Shown here: positions 1 to 11,095 of the stretch, piece after piece | How positions within the stretch are numbered: position 1 is the stretch's first letter | How the letters are laid out: the number at the start of each line of letters is the position of its first letter | Assembly: GCA_008360955.1 (NCBI GenBank) | Contig: LUCM01009167.1 | Location: 209,280 to 273,279 of the forward strand | Source: Fasciolopsis buskii | Taxonomy: Eukaryota > Platyhelminthes > Trematoda > Plagiorchiida > Fasciolidae | Length of the DNA: 64,000 nucleotides | Direction: 5' to 3' | Notes under the pieces: generated by a model | What the model saw: the letters and a program-made list of their open reading frames with translations, nothing else | What the model was told of the DNA's origin: nothing | Databases searched by the model: none | Program-made: the position numbers and the translations under genes

Positions 1-3000
1 AAATAAAAGTTCTGCCGTTAGAGTCTTACGAAAGTCATCAATCTGAGCTGTGAACGACGCCTCACTCCCTGTTTCGCATCTACTAGTAGAAAAGCTGTAT
101 CTTCTTCAGGTTGCGTGCGACCAAATCCAACTAGTGGTTTGGATCAAATCTGAATATTCTATCGCGATAGCCCGAAAACTGGCTGATTGATTCCCAGCCA
201 TTTTCCTGGTTGTCACCCAATCGTTTATGTCAACTGTTAGAAAGCGATTTCATCTGTTCCGCCACTGGTTATTTCGTTTACCTTTAGGGATAACATTTAC
301 CGCATGACGTAAAATAAAACGGTTCTTGTAGCGTCTTTTCTCCAGAAAGACCGTTTTAATAGGGGACAAGGAAACAGCTGACAAAACCCTATTTACTTAA
401 TTAAAATAACTAAAATAACTAGCTTAGGCGGAATCATCATTGAATATAGTGAATGGGAAAGATCTTTCGTTGAAGTTCCATAGATTTTCCGTACTTTCCC
501 CTTAAAATTTTTTTTTACTTCGGTAAATGGACCGGTAGTGTCACATCATACACGAAACACGCTTACTGGTCAACTTGGCTAGTGCATTTTTATCTTCTCT
601 TATCGATCCGTAAATCCCGCGCAGTTGGGGCTGTTCATCAACGGATAGTTTGCGCACAACACACATCGGACAGACAGTGCCGATGAGGAAATTGCTGCCC
701 TTGTATTTATGTCTGAACATCCATTACATTAATTATTCCAACTTACATTTTATCTTTGCTGTAAAGAAACAGAACATCATATCTTGTCAAAAATTGGACA
801 GTGGAAGTTCGTACTAAACTATGTCAGATAAAATGGACATTTCAAGGAGACATAAATAGACTGCCATCTAAAGTGAATTAGACAAACTGAACGAAAAAAG
901 GTCGCTAAACAAATCAAAGATCAGAATAAATCATTTTTGTGATTGAATTCGAATTCCTTTCGGACAGAACAAACACGGTACTTGTGTCACGACGGGAGCC
1001 CGGAGAAAATACGCGAGCCAGTGACCGAAATATTCTTCCGGATTGGGAAAAATAAGTACATTTTTCACTCAGAATAATTGAGCTACTTTTCGTTGCCAAG
1101 AGGAGTTTTTCTCATTCACTATTAGCCCAATGCGGCGAACTTGGTGAAACCAAGCAATTTTGTTTGGCGATAGATTTCTTTCAAACACGAACAGCTTCTT
1201 GTGTATGATCGACAAAATATGTGGACGTTTGTGTAGCCACTGAAAGAGAAAAGGCTTGAAAGTGAACAAACCAATCGGTAAACGGACTGCTAACTCTGGT
1301 TTGCAATAACCACAGTTGTTCTGTCGGTTCGATTGTCATCAAAATGCGCCTCCCGGGTCTAGTTGGTTAATTACTCTTTGCTAGTTAAAGTATTTCCCGA
1401 TTTCTACTCATCTATGATGTATCCACTGTCCCCAAAGTGACCTTTGAGAGCAAAACATTAATTTGGATAATTCATGCTTAAACTGATAGGCGCAGTTGTG
1501 GTCCCAGTCCTTCGAACAGTCTTTTAGCAATGAATTGTGGATCATCTTAATGGCAACAGTTGTTTTTTCCCTCCTCTCCGGAACAGAACTAACAAAGAGT
1601 AGCAAACACTTTTTTTTACCAGAATCCGTTCCAGCTCTCGTCGCTTAGGTATACTTCGTTGTTTTGGGTAATGTCTTAGCACTGAGGTATCACCAGACCG
1701 TAAATTTCTTAACAAGTCTCTTCATTTGTGGTAGAGAGCCTTTCAGAAGTGAGAACCGCCACCAACCTCTTTTAATCAAAAATGTACAGATCGGTCAAAC
1801 CTTTTCTCCAGCGAACATGACTCCAACCTTATCATTGACGGGGTTATAGCATCTTCTAGATTTCGGTACGTCACATTCTTGTCGAAATATACACCAGTCT
1901 GACTAAGAATGGAAGGTGAAATAAAACAGCCTTGGCGACTGGGCAGTAAAGTAAACTCTGAGAATTCGCATCTAAGGCAGAGTGAAGAATTAACAGAAGC
2001 AATAATACGCAACAACAGTGCATGTCTACCCTGGTCGTTTTGGACCTCGAATCCTGCATGAATGGCTGCGTTCGGAACATCAGTCAGAAGACCATCAGAG
2101 TAACTTATCTATCGACCAGTGGTTGTTTTTGTGGTCCTGAATCACTACAGTAAAATAGTCAACTCAGATGAAGGAAGAATTTTCCCGTCGAAAGTCCACG
2201 AATGCCATTGTTTTGGCAAACGATCTACAGATCTTGGTTTTGAGTGACAGCAGAATTATTTTGTTACGATCTACCGCGTGGCGAAAAATCTCAGGTTCGT
2301 TTCAAATATTTGCTTTTGCAAGGCGGATGATGCACTGCTGACCAGTATTACCAAATCGTTTGAGATGGGTTCATAATGATTTAACATTTTCAAATGGTCA
2401 GTTCAGTATGGGCATGGCAGTTCGAATAACTTCGAAAATCAAAAAACTTTCTCCTCATTGACGAGAAATACGTATCAACAAAACTCGAGCCAATGATGGC
2501 AGCAGACAAATAGGCAACTAAGACGGATAATATAGACGGAACTGTCGAAACTGAATTCGTTTTTTTTTCCTCATGCGCAGTTTGGTGAATAACGCGGTAT
2601 TTAATCGGCAGAGAAGAAGTGCATCTCAGTTGGCGAATAAAATCTAATCCTTGATCATCTTTCCGCTTTCGACAAGTTGATCAACATAGGGTTTAATCAC
2701 CGAATTCCGGTGGAACACAAGCAGGCGCACCGTTTTTAACCTGATCGATCGATTGTCATTTGTTTCTTACAGTAGAGCATAAATACTGCCAAACGATTTC
2801 TCAATTCTGAAATATTAGGTATCGAGCGACATGAATTAGGCAAATTGTGATAAACTTAAAATAGTCAGCTTTAATCTCTTCTCCTCGCCTCTCTTTGTGA
2901 AACTGGGAATTTGCGTGGAAACAGACAAAACAATGTGTGAAGTCCAGAAACACGTTTCTCCGGGAAGACCCGACAGAGTTTAATAAACCCAAGCTCGTAT

Positions 3001-5390
3001 TAAAATGCTATTGCGAAGCTGATCATTGGCAAGTTTTGAAGAACGATAGCCACCACGTGACAACGGGAAAGCAGTTTAAAATATCCGATACTAATCCGAT
3101 TCTGTTCCCTGCCTTCTGCTCTGACTCCTTCGACCATTCAGGCTGACAAGAGAGCATACAATGCATTTGGAACGAATTGGTCTTTTCGATGAATGGACGA
3201 TGAGGCTGATAGGATTGACCTAGCCTAGGGCAGGAAAAATATTTCCTATTCCATGTTGCAGACATAGACAGATAATACAAAGGACATACCTAACCTTATT
3301 TTTAAAATAAAAGCTTTTAACATCCCGATAATTTCATTGACTAAGCTAATGAAATGGCGGTTAGGGAAAAATCTCCGCGGAGAGCAACAACTGATGGTGA
3401 TGATGATGATGATCATGATGATGATTATGGGTCAGCCGAGGTCGGGTATTTGACACCGTCGCTCCATGACCACAGAGAACAACATCCCGAATGAAACAGA
3501 GGAAGGGGTATGAGACATCTTGCCCGGTAGTGGTGTCCTAAAAATGACAATCAGTGGTATGCTGACAGAGATGGACCGTTGGCAGGAATCGAAAGAAAAC
3601 TTTTCGCAAACCGACCTCCGCAATTGGCAAAAATGGTAAAATGCCTGTGCTAGTGTTCAAATCTGATAAACAAATATTACTTCCGAACAGTGTCTTGTAT
3701 TTATTTGAGACAACCCTAATGAATAGAAAACCAAGTTAGCATTACCAATTTTAGATATATAAAGAAAATCAATACATCGTATGAAACCTTGACGAAAATG
3801 AATTTGTAGTCAATACAACCTGAACGTTAGCACTGTTCCTATCAGTCATATCCGGTATCCACAAAAATTCCCGAATACTATTCGTAGTGAAATTAATGTT
3901 AGAAAACATTCGTTAGAACATCAAATAGAGCACCACAGTTACGAAATGCTATCGTTACACTAAGTAAATGAGTGTCTTCCCAGAACTCAAAGAAAGCTAC
4001 GTTTATGTAAAAGAGGGTTGGAATGATTGTTTGGTACACAGAATAGACTAACGGGATTCGGTGTGAGAACCTGAGAATTAAGTTCTGATTTCGTAACTGT
4101 TCTATTAAAAATTATACGCACAACAAGATGCACAAGACAGTTCGATCGATATGATCAGTGATAAACTCTAATCTGCGGTTTTCCAATTCGAATCCCTTAA
4201 AGTGGACACCGTAACAACATCTACTCGACTGGTGACAAGGAGTTTCCGGTCTAAATGTCAAACTGAACAATCGGCTTATTTATATTTATACACATGGAAC
4301 TCAATATTTTTGTCTTCCCTACCGTTTGACACTACCCATTGTTGATTTACAATTAATTTGAAAGGAGAACGCCTATTGGTATTCATTATTTTGGCCAGCA
4401 TGTTCACCGGGAATTCTTTGTCCAGAACAGCGGTACCTTGGAAAAGTAGTAGTTCCACTTAAGTGTACTCCTAATGGTCCTATGTGCGCAAACCGATCCG
4501 GACCAAGGGCAACCCGTTTCGTAAACGTCTGATTTAAGTAATCAACGTTGAATAACGTGGGGCTAATTCAGTGGGGAAAAATCCTCAATTTCAACTGGCC
4601 TAATTGTATCAATTTTTTTCGGTTTCCAGTGGACTATTTTTCTGCGTTCGTATACATGTGCCAAGTTGATCGATCTTCATTGTATCAATCGCTAATAATA
4701 ATAGACACCAAGTAGGGAAGCAGGTGATATTGTTAGATGATCCGAAGCAGATATGCTTCTTACATTTCAGTTCATAAGAAAAATTGTAGTTTATCCAGCA
4801 CTGTTTGGTTGCATTTCTTAGCTTATCTACAAATTGGTTGCCTGATCAATTAACAATAAGATCAATTTCCACAGGCACTTCGTCACAGGAACCAGTTAGC
4901 CTAGGGTCTCCGGAGAATGGATAAAATTTGCTGGTCAGACTCATTATCAACCTGGTCCAAGGCCTTTCTCTTACCGGATGTTGACTAAGCACAGCCGCTT
5001 TGGCTCAAAAAAAAACCGGGTCAGTGGAACAAATCGTTTACGTTCGTACCCAAATCCACTTGGTATGAAACGGCTGCAGGAGGGAGGTGAAATTTTGGCT
5101 TTCTTTTGAAACATTGGGGCTATGGCTAGAACGGAAAAATGTCAGTGGAAGTTACGTCATCCATTTCTTATTGGAAAAATAGATGCTAACCTAGGAGTCT
5201 TGTTGTTGGTATTCGTTTAGCCGAAAACTCCATATTCACCTGCTGTTTCCTCCGACTTATCTGGAGACGGATTGCGAATCATTTTGGTTGTGACTTCACT
5301 AGCAGCTTCCTACCGGTATTTATTAATGTATATGTACATAAACATAAATCTTCATGTATCTTACATCAGCAACTGTTTCATTCATTTCAG
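1..5390. other. Stretch without a recognised gene
   Basis: No recognisable gene is seen; reading frames are short and stop-dense. Two weak exon-like segments were noticed. On the plus strand, 2948-3146 is open after an AG and reads as a charged peptide with a CYC motif. On the minus strand, about 4435-4530 is open between an AG and a GT. Neither has strong splice signals, so neither is called as a gene. The only other landmark is a short ATG-type trinucleotide run near 3.4 kb. Confidence 0.5.
3392..3427. repeat. Trinucleotide (TGA)n microsatellite
   Basis: Interrupted run of about twelve TGA/ATG units with a GATC interruption. It is a simple repeat with no coding context. Confidence 0.85.
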
Positions 5391-5594
5391 TATCTAAATC
5401 CCTGGATGACTGAAACCAAGGAACAAGCTATTCCCTCTGGCGAAATCGTTGATATGACCGCAGGAAACAAATCAAGATGCATTGTACGAGTTCACTTTGA
5501 GTCCGTCTTCTTGATTCGATCTGGGTGTTTCCTAACCTGGCTGAATTCAACCGACCCAGTTGACTGCGTATCCAGTACAAGCTACAGTCTTTGA
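5391..5594 (+). CDS. Candidate terminal coding exon, unknown protein
   Basis: The segment starts right after a strong acceptor (pyrimidine-rich tract ending TTCATTTCAG at 5381-5390). It reads in phase 0 for 67 codons to a TGA at 5592-5594. The peptide begins YLNPWMTETKEQ, is mixed in composition and contains four cysteines (CIV, GCF and DCV contexts); it is not low complexity. A canonical AATAAA lies 106 bases after the stop, as expected for a last exon. The product is not recognised. An internal ATG at 5406 would allow a 62-residue ORF, but the acceptor makes the exon reading more likely. Upstream exons would lie to the left or outside the window. The acceptor, frame and signal are seen directly; exon status is inferred. 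Confidence 0.42.
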   Translation, partial: YLNPWMTETKEQAIPSGEIVDMTAGNKSRCIVRVHFESVFLIRSGCFLTWLNSTDPVDCVSSTSYSL

Positions 5595-5699
5595 TGGGAC
5601 TTTGTATGTCATCCAGGATGTGAACTGTTCTTCTACCCTAACCTTTTATAAGTAACAGACCAACAAATAACGCTTGTATGTCCCAGTGTTCATTAGACC

Positions 5700-5705
5700 A
5701 ATAAA
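5700..5705 (+). promoter_or_regulatory. Poly(A) signal AATAAA
   Basis: Canonical hexamer 106 bases after the stop of the candidate terminal exon at 5391-5594. It supports that exon being the 3' end of a plus-strand transcript. AATAAA is common in AT-rich DNA, so the support is modest. Confidence 0.4.
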
Positions 5706-6510
5706 AAACAAAATCAATATTTTTATGATTGGACAAAATAATATGAAATCAGACATGACCAGAAAACATTGATTTTGGTGACTTTACAAAAATAATTACC
5801 AGTTGATCAAAAATAACGCATTATTCAGTATTTTATATGCATTTGGCAAAATTTTTCAATTGCAAATTGTCCGCCTAAATTTTATGAGGTTCACGAATTG
5901 TCATTAACGACTATCCAACTATTTTTGGGGTCAAAGTGGTGCTTTTCCAAAGTACTACTTTTGCCCATTCTTTCTGGCTATTCATTACTGGTCATTGTTC
6001 ATGCATACTAAAAACTCTGATTGCTAGAAAATGTATCATATGATGTTTTCTCCTTGCATGAGTGCTAGGTGACTAGATTAATTTTTTGTTCATTTTTCAT
6101 CAGCACGGATGCGTCAAAGTCAGTGTTATTTATGGAAGTTCGGTATGGAAATTGGTAATAGCTCGTCTTTCGTGTGTGGTTCAAAATGGGTTTTACTTAG
6201 CATCCTAAGTAGTTTTTAAACCCATGCTACTCAATATGGCATGATTATTTTTTGCACCAAATGCTATTCTTGTATCAGTAAAACTGAAAGAGTTCCATCG
6301 TCCAACTGGGAAAATTGGTCTGCTTTTGAAGTGGTCGTTCAGTACAAATTTTTGCGTTAGTAAGAATGAAATTTGTGAAGATACCCCATCGTCGTCACGA
6401 TCGTCACCAGGTTATTTATGAAATTCCTCGGCAGTTGATATATTGATGTCACTTGGATGACAGGGTCCGAGGGCAGCTTGTCGTTTGGAAACCAGCCATT
6501 CTTCATCTTC
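5706..6510. other. Gene-free intergenic or intronic stretch
   Basis: AT-rich sequence with no frame longer than 60 codons that looks coding. No repeat family shared with the rest of the window was recognised. Confidence 0.5.
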
Positions 6511-6653
6511 TCAGTGATTGACATGAGTATAGAAATATTCCGTTCCATTTTCTTGAACAACAGAGTTTTCTCGTTCCAAAACGTGATTGATGACTTTGAA
6601 CAGGTTTTGCAGTAAAGCAATGGACACGGCGGCTTCAGTGGGTTTGAGTGATC
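6511..6653 (-). CDS. Candidate exon with two overlapping open frames
   Basis: On the minus strand an acceptor-like TTGTTAG ends at 6654. One frame is then open for 46 codons to a TGA at 6511. It starts SLKPTEAAVSIALLQ and ends with an ENGTEYFYTHVNH-type peptide. After that TGA the same frame continues with coding-like codon use for about 30 codons. A second minus frame is open for 87 codons across 6357-6620 and also looks coding (contains MKNGWFPNDKLPSDP). Only one frame can be right, and the continuation past the stop could mean a degenerate exon. No family was recognised. Confidence 0.25.
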
Positions 6654-8129
6654 CTAACAACTAATGTTATGTGTTTAGGATAAATCATTCCGGAACACAC
6701 AGATATGTGACAGAAATGGTTGGAATGGTTGGTCAGATTGCATTTTCAGAGTTAAACCTTACCCATTTGGTAATTCTGTAAAAGCACATATCCGTTCAGA
6801 ATCACGGATTATTGCCACTTCATTAGTCACGAGTTAGGCAACGTTGCCAAGTCACCGAGTACCGGATTAGATGGGTCCCAAATAATGTAACCGAAATTCC
6901 AATTGACACCTTTCCCTCCTTCAACATCATCACGTAACAAAGGATTCACGAAATGGGTATGTTGTCAAAGGACAACGCGTTGGAATACTGAGCGCGACGC
7001 GATAACAATCAAAAATGTACGGTGTGCTTCTTTTTATCTCATCCACTGCACTACACCTCGACTGTTCTTCCCTGTCTTTTCTGTGCACAACTGACGGACG
7101 TTTGCTTCCGTCACTCTCAACACGTCCGCCTGGTCAAAGGCGGAACAATAGATGGAGAGTTGCACTGATTGTCGTTTTGCTAAAAGAAAAGACTTGCGCA
7201 CAATTAGGCCTCATGATGGCATGAAACAGACCCGCAACACAATTGATACTGTTCTCCATGGCATGCGGGGGTATTTGGGCAAGCGATACTTTGCGAGTGA
7301 CCACAATGTAGGGTGGGCTTTTCTCTGAAAACCCCAATCGGAGCTTACAACTCAAAAGTCTGACCCACAAGGCCATGGAGTAACGTTGTTAGAAATGAGA
7401 TCACGGATGTAGGAAAGAATAACACTAAATAATTACAACAAAATAGATTGGCTTATCGTTGACATATTTTGGCGGGTCATATGGGTCAACTAGAAACAAA
7501 GCAAACGGAGTTCGGGGCATAATTGCAATTAGATTTCCTCCTATCAAATTAGGCAAAAGATCGGTTTGGTATGAACTGAATTCAAAATGGCTAAGAAAAA
7601 GTCCACAGCAAACGGCTAATTTCAGGCTTGCTCTGCACCGCAACAAGATTGAGAGGTTGCTTTTACTGGTACTTTATGTTATATTATGATCTTTTCAAGG
7701 TTATCGAAAGAGAAAAGAAACCAGTTTGCCAAACTCCGGAAGAGACATGTGAGGTCCAGCTCCCATAGCTGAACCTTGGTAAAACTTGGACCAAATGATA
7801 ACGAGCCTAGCATGACTTGGCCTTATCGGGTTTGATTACACAAGCGACAGTTGGAAGTATCGCTTTCGTTGCTTAACTACAGGACTTTGCGCTCAAAGCA
7901 TTCACCATTATGCCGTGTTTTGAGGCCGTGCAACAAGTAGTTGCCAAACTCTAGAAATCTCATGAGTTTTTGCTCACTTTTAGCCTTCGTATACAACTTT
8001 ACTTAGTTATAGTCTTGTTTGTAGAAAAGGATAAGGTTACCAACTTCCTGGAGTAATTCCCTGTCCCCGCCGTTTTTCATTATTTTCGAGAAGTTTATGA
8101 AAACCATTTAAAGTTTCTACCTGACATAC
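6654..8129. other. Stretch without a recognised gene
   Basis: Short frames on both strands, for example 7134-7376 minus and 7459-7689 plus. None has convincing splice sites or family motifs, and no shared repeat was recognised. Confidence 0.45.
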
Positions 8130-8268
8130 CCGTTGAAAGGTCTATTTCAAAGGTCTGCAATATGATGGGTCCCATGGCAACGTTTGCACTTCCGTTATGT
8201 ATGGTACACGTGAAGTTGTCCCATATAGTTGGATAAATGTATTTTTCTTTCGCATTTCCGAAGATTTT
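8130..8268 (-). CDS. Candidate internal exon, possibly extracellular domain
   Basis: On the minus strand an AG at 8270-8269 precedes 139 open bases that end at a GTATGT donor (intron would start at 8129). The 46-residue peptide starts KIFGNAKEKYIYPTIWDNFTC and contains two N-glycosylation sequons (NFT and NGS) and one cysteine. This composition is typical of a secreted or extracellular domain. The acceptor lacks a good pyrimidine tract. The family is not recognised and no partner exon was identified. Splice sites and the open frame are seen directly; an extracellular location is a guess from composition. Confidence 0.28.
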
Positions 8269-8958
8269 CTTGCATAATTGTGAAACTTGCATGGGAACAT
8301 ATATCCGGGGTTTTACACGTGTTTCTTCTGTGGTTTTTGGATTGATTAATTAATCAATTTTTTGTCACTCACATTTTCCCATAAGGTAAGTTACACCTCT
8401 GAACAAGATCAGCCGGTTTCCTGAAAGAATTCCTCGCTCAAATAGATTAGTGTTTGCCATCGTGTCGGGCGACTGGACAAGTACCAACTAAGACCGATTG
8501 AGGGATACATTAGCGTTAGAGTAGGCCACGAAATTTGTACGACATGTCAAAAATAGCAACGAAAACAACAACGAAGGAAACGTCAGTTTATTTACACCAG
8601 ACTTCTCGCGGTTTGATACGAACTGTTGATGATTTACAACTCTTGCGGTGAGTAGATAATGCAATGACATTAAGGATTTGTGACAATAAATGTAACTTCC
8701 TCCCTGTTAATCAAGATTTATAGTGTCCTTGACCAGATTGCTTTCATTTCAAATTGTCAACTAGTTTATAGTTCATCAGAAAGACCGCATATTTTAAGTT
8801 GGCAATAATTCACAAATAAAAGTTCATAATAGTTTGCCTCGTTCGGTGTTAGGATGTTCCACCATAAAAGGAATATGCTCTAGTAGTTTGTTGGTCGATA
8901 GACTAGGCATCACTCCGCGTTTTGCGTTTGAATAATACGCAGAGAAACCCGTGAGTAG
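8269..8958. other. Gene-free stretch
   Basis: AT-rich with short chance frames only. A GTAAGT at 8387 has no convincing exon before it. Confidence 0.45.
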
Positions 8959-9210
8959 ACGAGGTATGCATACCCGGTCGTCTCTTGTCCAAACATTCTT
9001 ATACTTGTGCACTCCGAATCAGTATTGCTACTGACCACGTGCTTCCGAGAAATTTTATCCATTCGCCCAGATACAACTAAAAATTCACCTCTAATCTGGT
9101 AAAGTTCTGCCTTCGTCCCAAAGGTTGGTTCAGCCCAACCGACAAAGAATTTTCAACGAATCACATCTGTGATTCCTCTGTGGACTCTTCAATGAACAGC
9201 TTCCATACGC
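8959..9210 (+). repeat. Dispersed repeat R2, copy 1
   Basis: Two blocks here match the region at 55.8-56.0 kb. Block 1 (8959-9035, around GTATGCATACCCGG and TCTCTTGTCCAAACATTC) matches 55787-55863 in the same orientation. Block 2 (9105-9210, around CAACCGACAAAGAATT and TCCTCTGTGGACTCTTC) matches 55888-55993 in the opposite orientation, at an estimated 80-85% identity by eye. The minus frame through block 1 reads SECT followed by MFGQE in both copies, so part of it may once have been coding. The class of element is unknown. Confidence 0.65.
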
Positions 9211-10331
9211 TTTCCTAACACTATAAATTAGATTCTGGTGAGACAGAAACCAGTGCGTGTCCAACCAAATACTACTGCAGTTTCGCGTTCCATGGCAAGT
9301 CATGAATAAGGGACTATCTGCCTTTCTATTGCCCTGCGGACTAGACTGAAGACAGAATGTTTTAAATGTTATTTCGGAAGTAATTTTTGTTAATATTACT
9401 ATTCAATTCATTTGTTCGAAAAATATAAGCTCCCAACGAAATTGTCCTGAATTACTTGTCAAAATTTCTCCATTCCTGCGATTTCATATTCGCCGTGGTT
9501 TTAGTCCAATATCATATTCCTCTATGTGAGTTTTGCCGGATCACTACGTGACAGGAGTGTCAGTTGACCGTTTGTCGCGTTGATTGTCCTCAATAAAGTG
9601 ATGGTGTTTTTAACTAAAACAATGAATTTAGCAAGTTTTATTTTGACATAAACGGAAAAGAATAGAATTGTTCGTCTTGATTTATCATCAGGCTCTCAAA
9701 GAACAAACAACATTTGTTTCCTCTGCGCTTATCGCGTGCCACCCAGCCAGCACTCTCGGTCTTTTAAACAGCATTTGAAACTGACAAGTCTCACATCATT
9801 TTCTGTTCAATCTCAGTGAATTTGTATGCAACTCTTGAAAGGATGATTAATGTGCCTTCACTTCTTCTGCCTGTAGAACAGGGACAAAACACAAGTTGGC
9901 CAAACTCATCAACTCGAGAATCCTAAACGCTTTGTTCGCAGATAAAAACTGATCGCGAGTTTCATTTCTTGAAACAAGAAATTTTTGAAACAAATGGGAG
10001 GTGAATTCAGTGTACAATAAATTTCACACAAATATTCGTCTAAATAAAGTAGATGAAAGAGAGAAATTTATCAATCTGTCTGACTAAAATGCGAAAGCTT
10101 TTACGTTTAACTCAGATAGGGATGCGTCGTTTGATTTGGACCAAACGATTGTTAGTAAATCATTCTTTTGCATGATGTTTTGAGTAGAAAACAATATCAG
10201 GCTTGACATTTCCAAATCGCATGCACCTTGGAATTAGCAAACCGAATAAAAATGATTAGAAATGGAGCACAAGACGAGCTGATTTCCGAGGTCGACGATT
10301 TGAAAATGTTGTTGGTCGTCATTACTCGGCT
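9211..10331. other. Gene-free stretch
   Basis: No frame over 60 codons on either strand. AT-rich; no repeat shared with the rest of the window was recognised. Confidence 0.55.
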
Positions 10332-10407
10332 TGGCAACGCAGCTCAATCGGTTAAGTGCACATCATGGCCTTCTGATCGCTGAGTTTGACGTTTAACTCG
10401 CAAGCGG
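10332..10407 (+). repeat. tRNA-like SINE candidate
   Basis: An A-box-like element (AGCTCAATCGGTTAAGTGC, about 10341-10359) is followed about 40 bases later by a degenerate B-box-like GAGTTTGACGTTTAACTC. The D-arm part closely resembles a tRNA, but the whole cannot fold as an intact tRNA. It is best read as a tRNA-derived short interspersed repeat or tRNA pseudogene. Confidence 0.35.
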
Positions 10408-10857
10408 TTCCATCACCAGTCGAAGTCAAGTCGTCGGTGTGCATTTTGTTTCTCTCAATTAGCTGAACGGCTTTGTCTCTCATCCGAGTGACGTGATCCA
10501 ATTCGATTTGTGTATTGGTCGAGTTACTTGGACAACATCAGGCTTCTAGAAACTCCATCACGTGCCTCGTAGATGTCTGATCCGAAATTTCAACGTTATG
10601 TAGATTGCATCTGTGTCCGTCTTAGTCTTCGTGGGTGGACATGATGGGGAAACGGTGGCATCTTCTTCTGGCTTGTGTGCACTCGTAACTTCGAGTAATC
10701 AATTTTCTTCCGGTTTGGCCGACATAACACATGCCGCAGCCCATACATTTGACTTTGCATACGACGTTTATGCTTATTTTGGTTTCAATATAAATCTTAA
10801 AGTTTGAGAAGGCCTAGAAGCCAATGTGACTTGTTGGGGTTTGGAGGGATCTTCAAG

Positions 10858-10863
10858 TTTATT
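10858..10863 (-). promoter_or_regulatory. Poly(A) signal overlapping a stop codon
   Basis: On the minus strand AATAAA overlaps the TAA stop of the exon at 10859-11095. This would give a very short 3' untranslated region. It is consistent with a terminal exon, but the motif is common by chance. Confidence 0.3.
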
Positions 10864-11095
10864 TAGATACATTTTTGGAAGTAGAATGATCTTTCTGTTT
10901 GATGGTGCCCTTCCGTTCGTTTCCTTGTTCAGTGCTTTCACGATACTTCTTCTGAAGTTCCTTTGACACCTGTTTCTCTAGAATATTATAAAAATTAGGT
11001 TTTCTCTGGGCTTCTCTGTTCTTCTGTGTTGCAGTAAGTTTTGGGACACTTGAAAAAAGGTTCCGATGCACGACCTTTTGGGACTGTTTGGATGG
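10859..11095 (-). CDS. Candidate terminal exon, basic coiled-coil-like tail
   Basis: On the minus strand a good acceptor (GAAGCTCTTTGCAG ending at 11096) opens into a phase-0 frame of 78 codons plus TAA. The peptide starts PSKQSQKVVHRNLF and continues through TATQKNREAQRKPNFYNILE to a Lys/Ser-rich C-terminus (TSKNVSK). It is strongly basic and hydrophilic, with a helical, possibly coiled-coil stretch around FYNILEKQVSKELQKKYRE. That is typical of the C-terminal tail of a nuclear or cytoskeletal protein, but no family is recognised. AATAAA overlaps the stop. Upstream exons should lie at higher coordinates on the minus strand; none was identified securely. Confidence 0.45.
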   Translation of the reverse strand, partial: PSKQSQKVVHRNLFSSVPKLTATQKNREAQRKPNFYNILEKQVSKELQKKYRESTEQGNERKGTIKQKDHSTSKNVSK

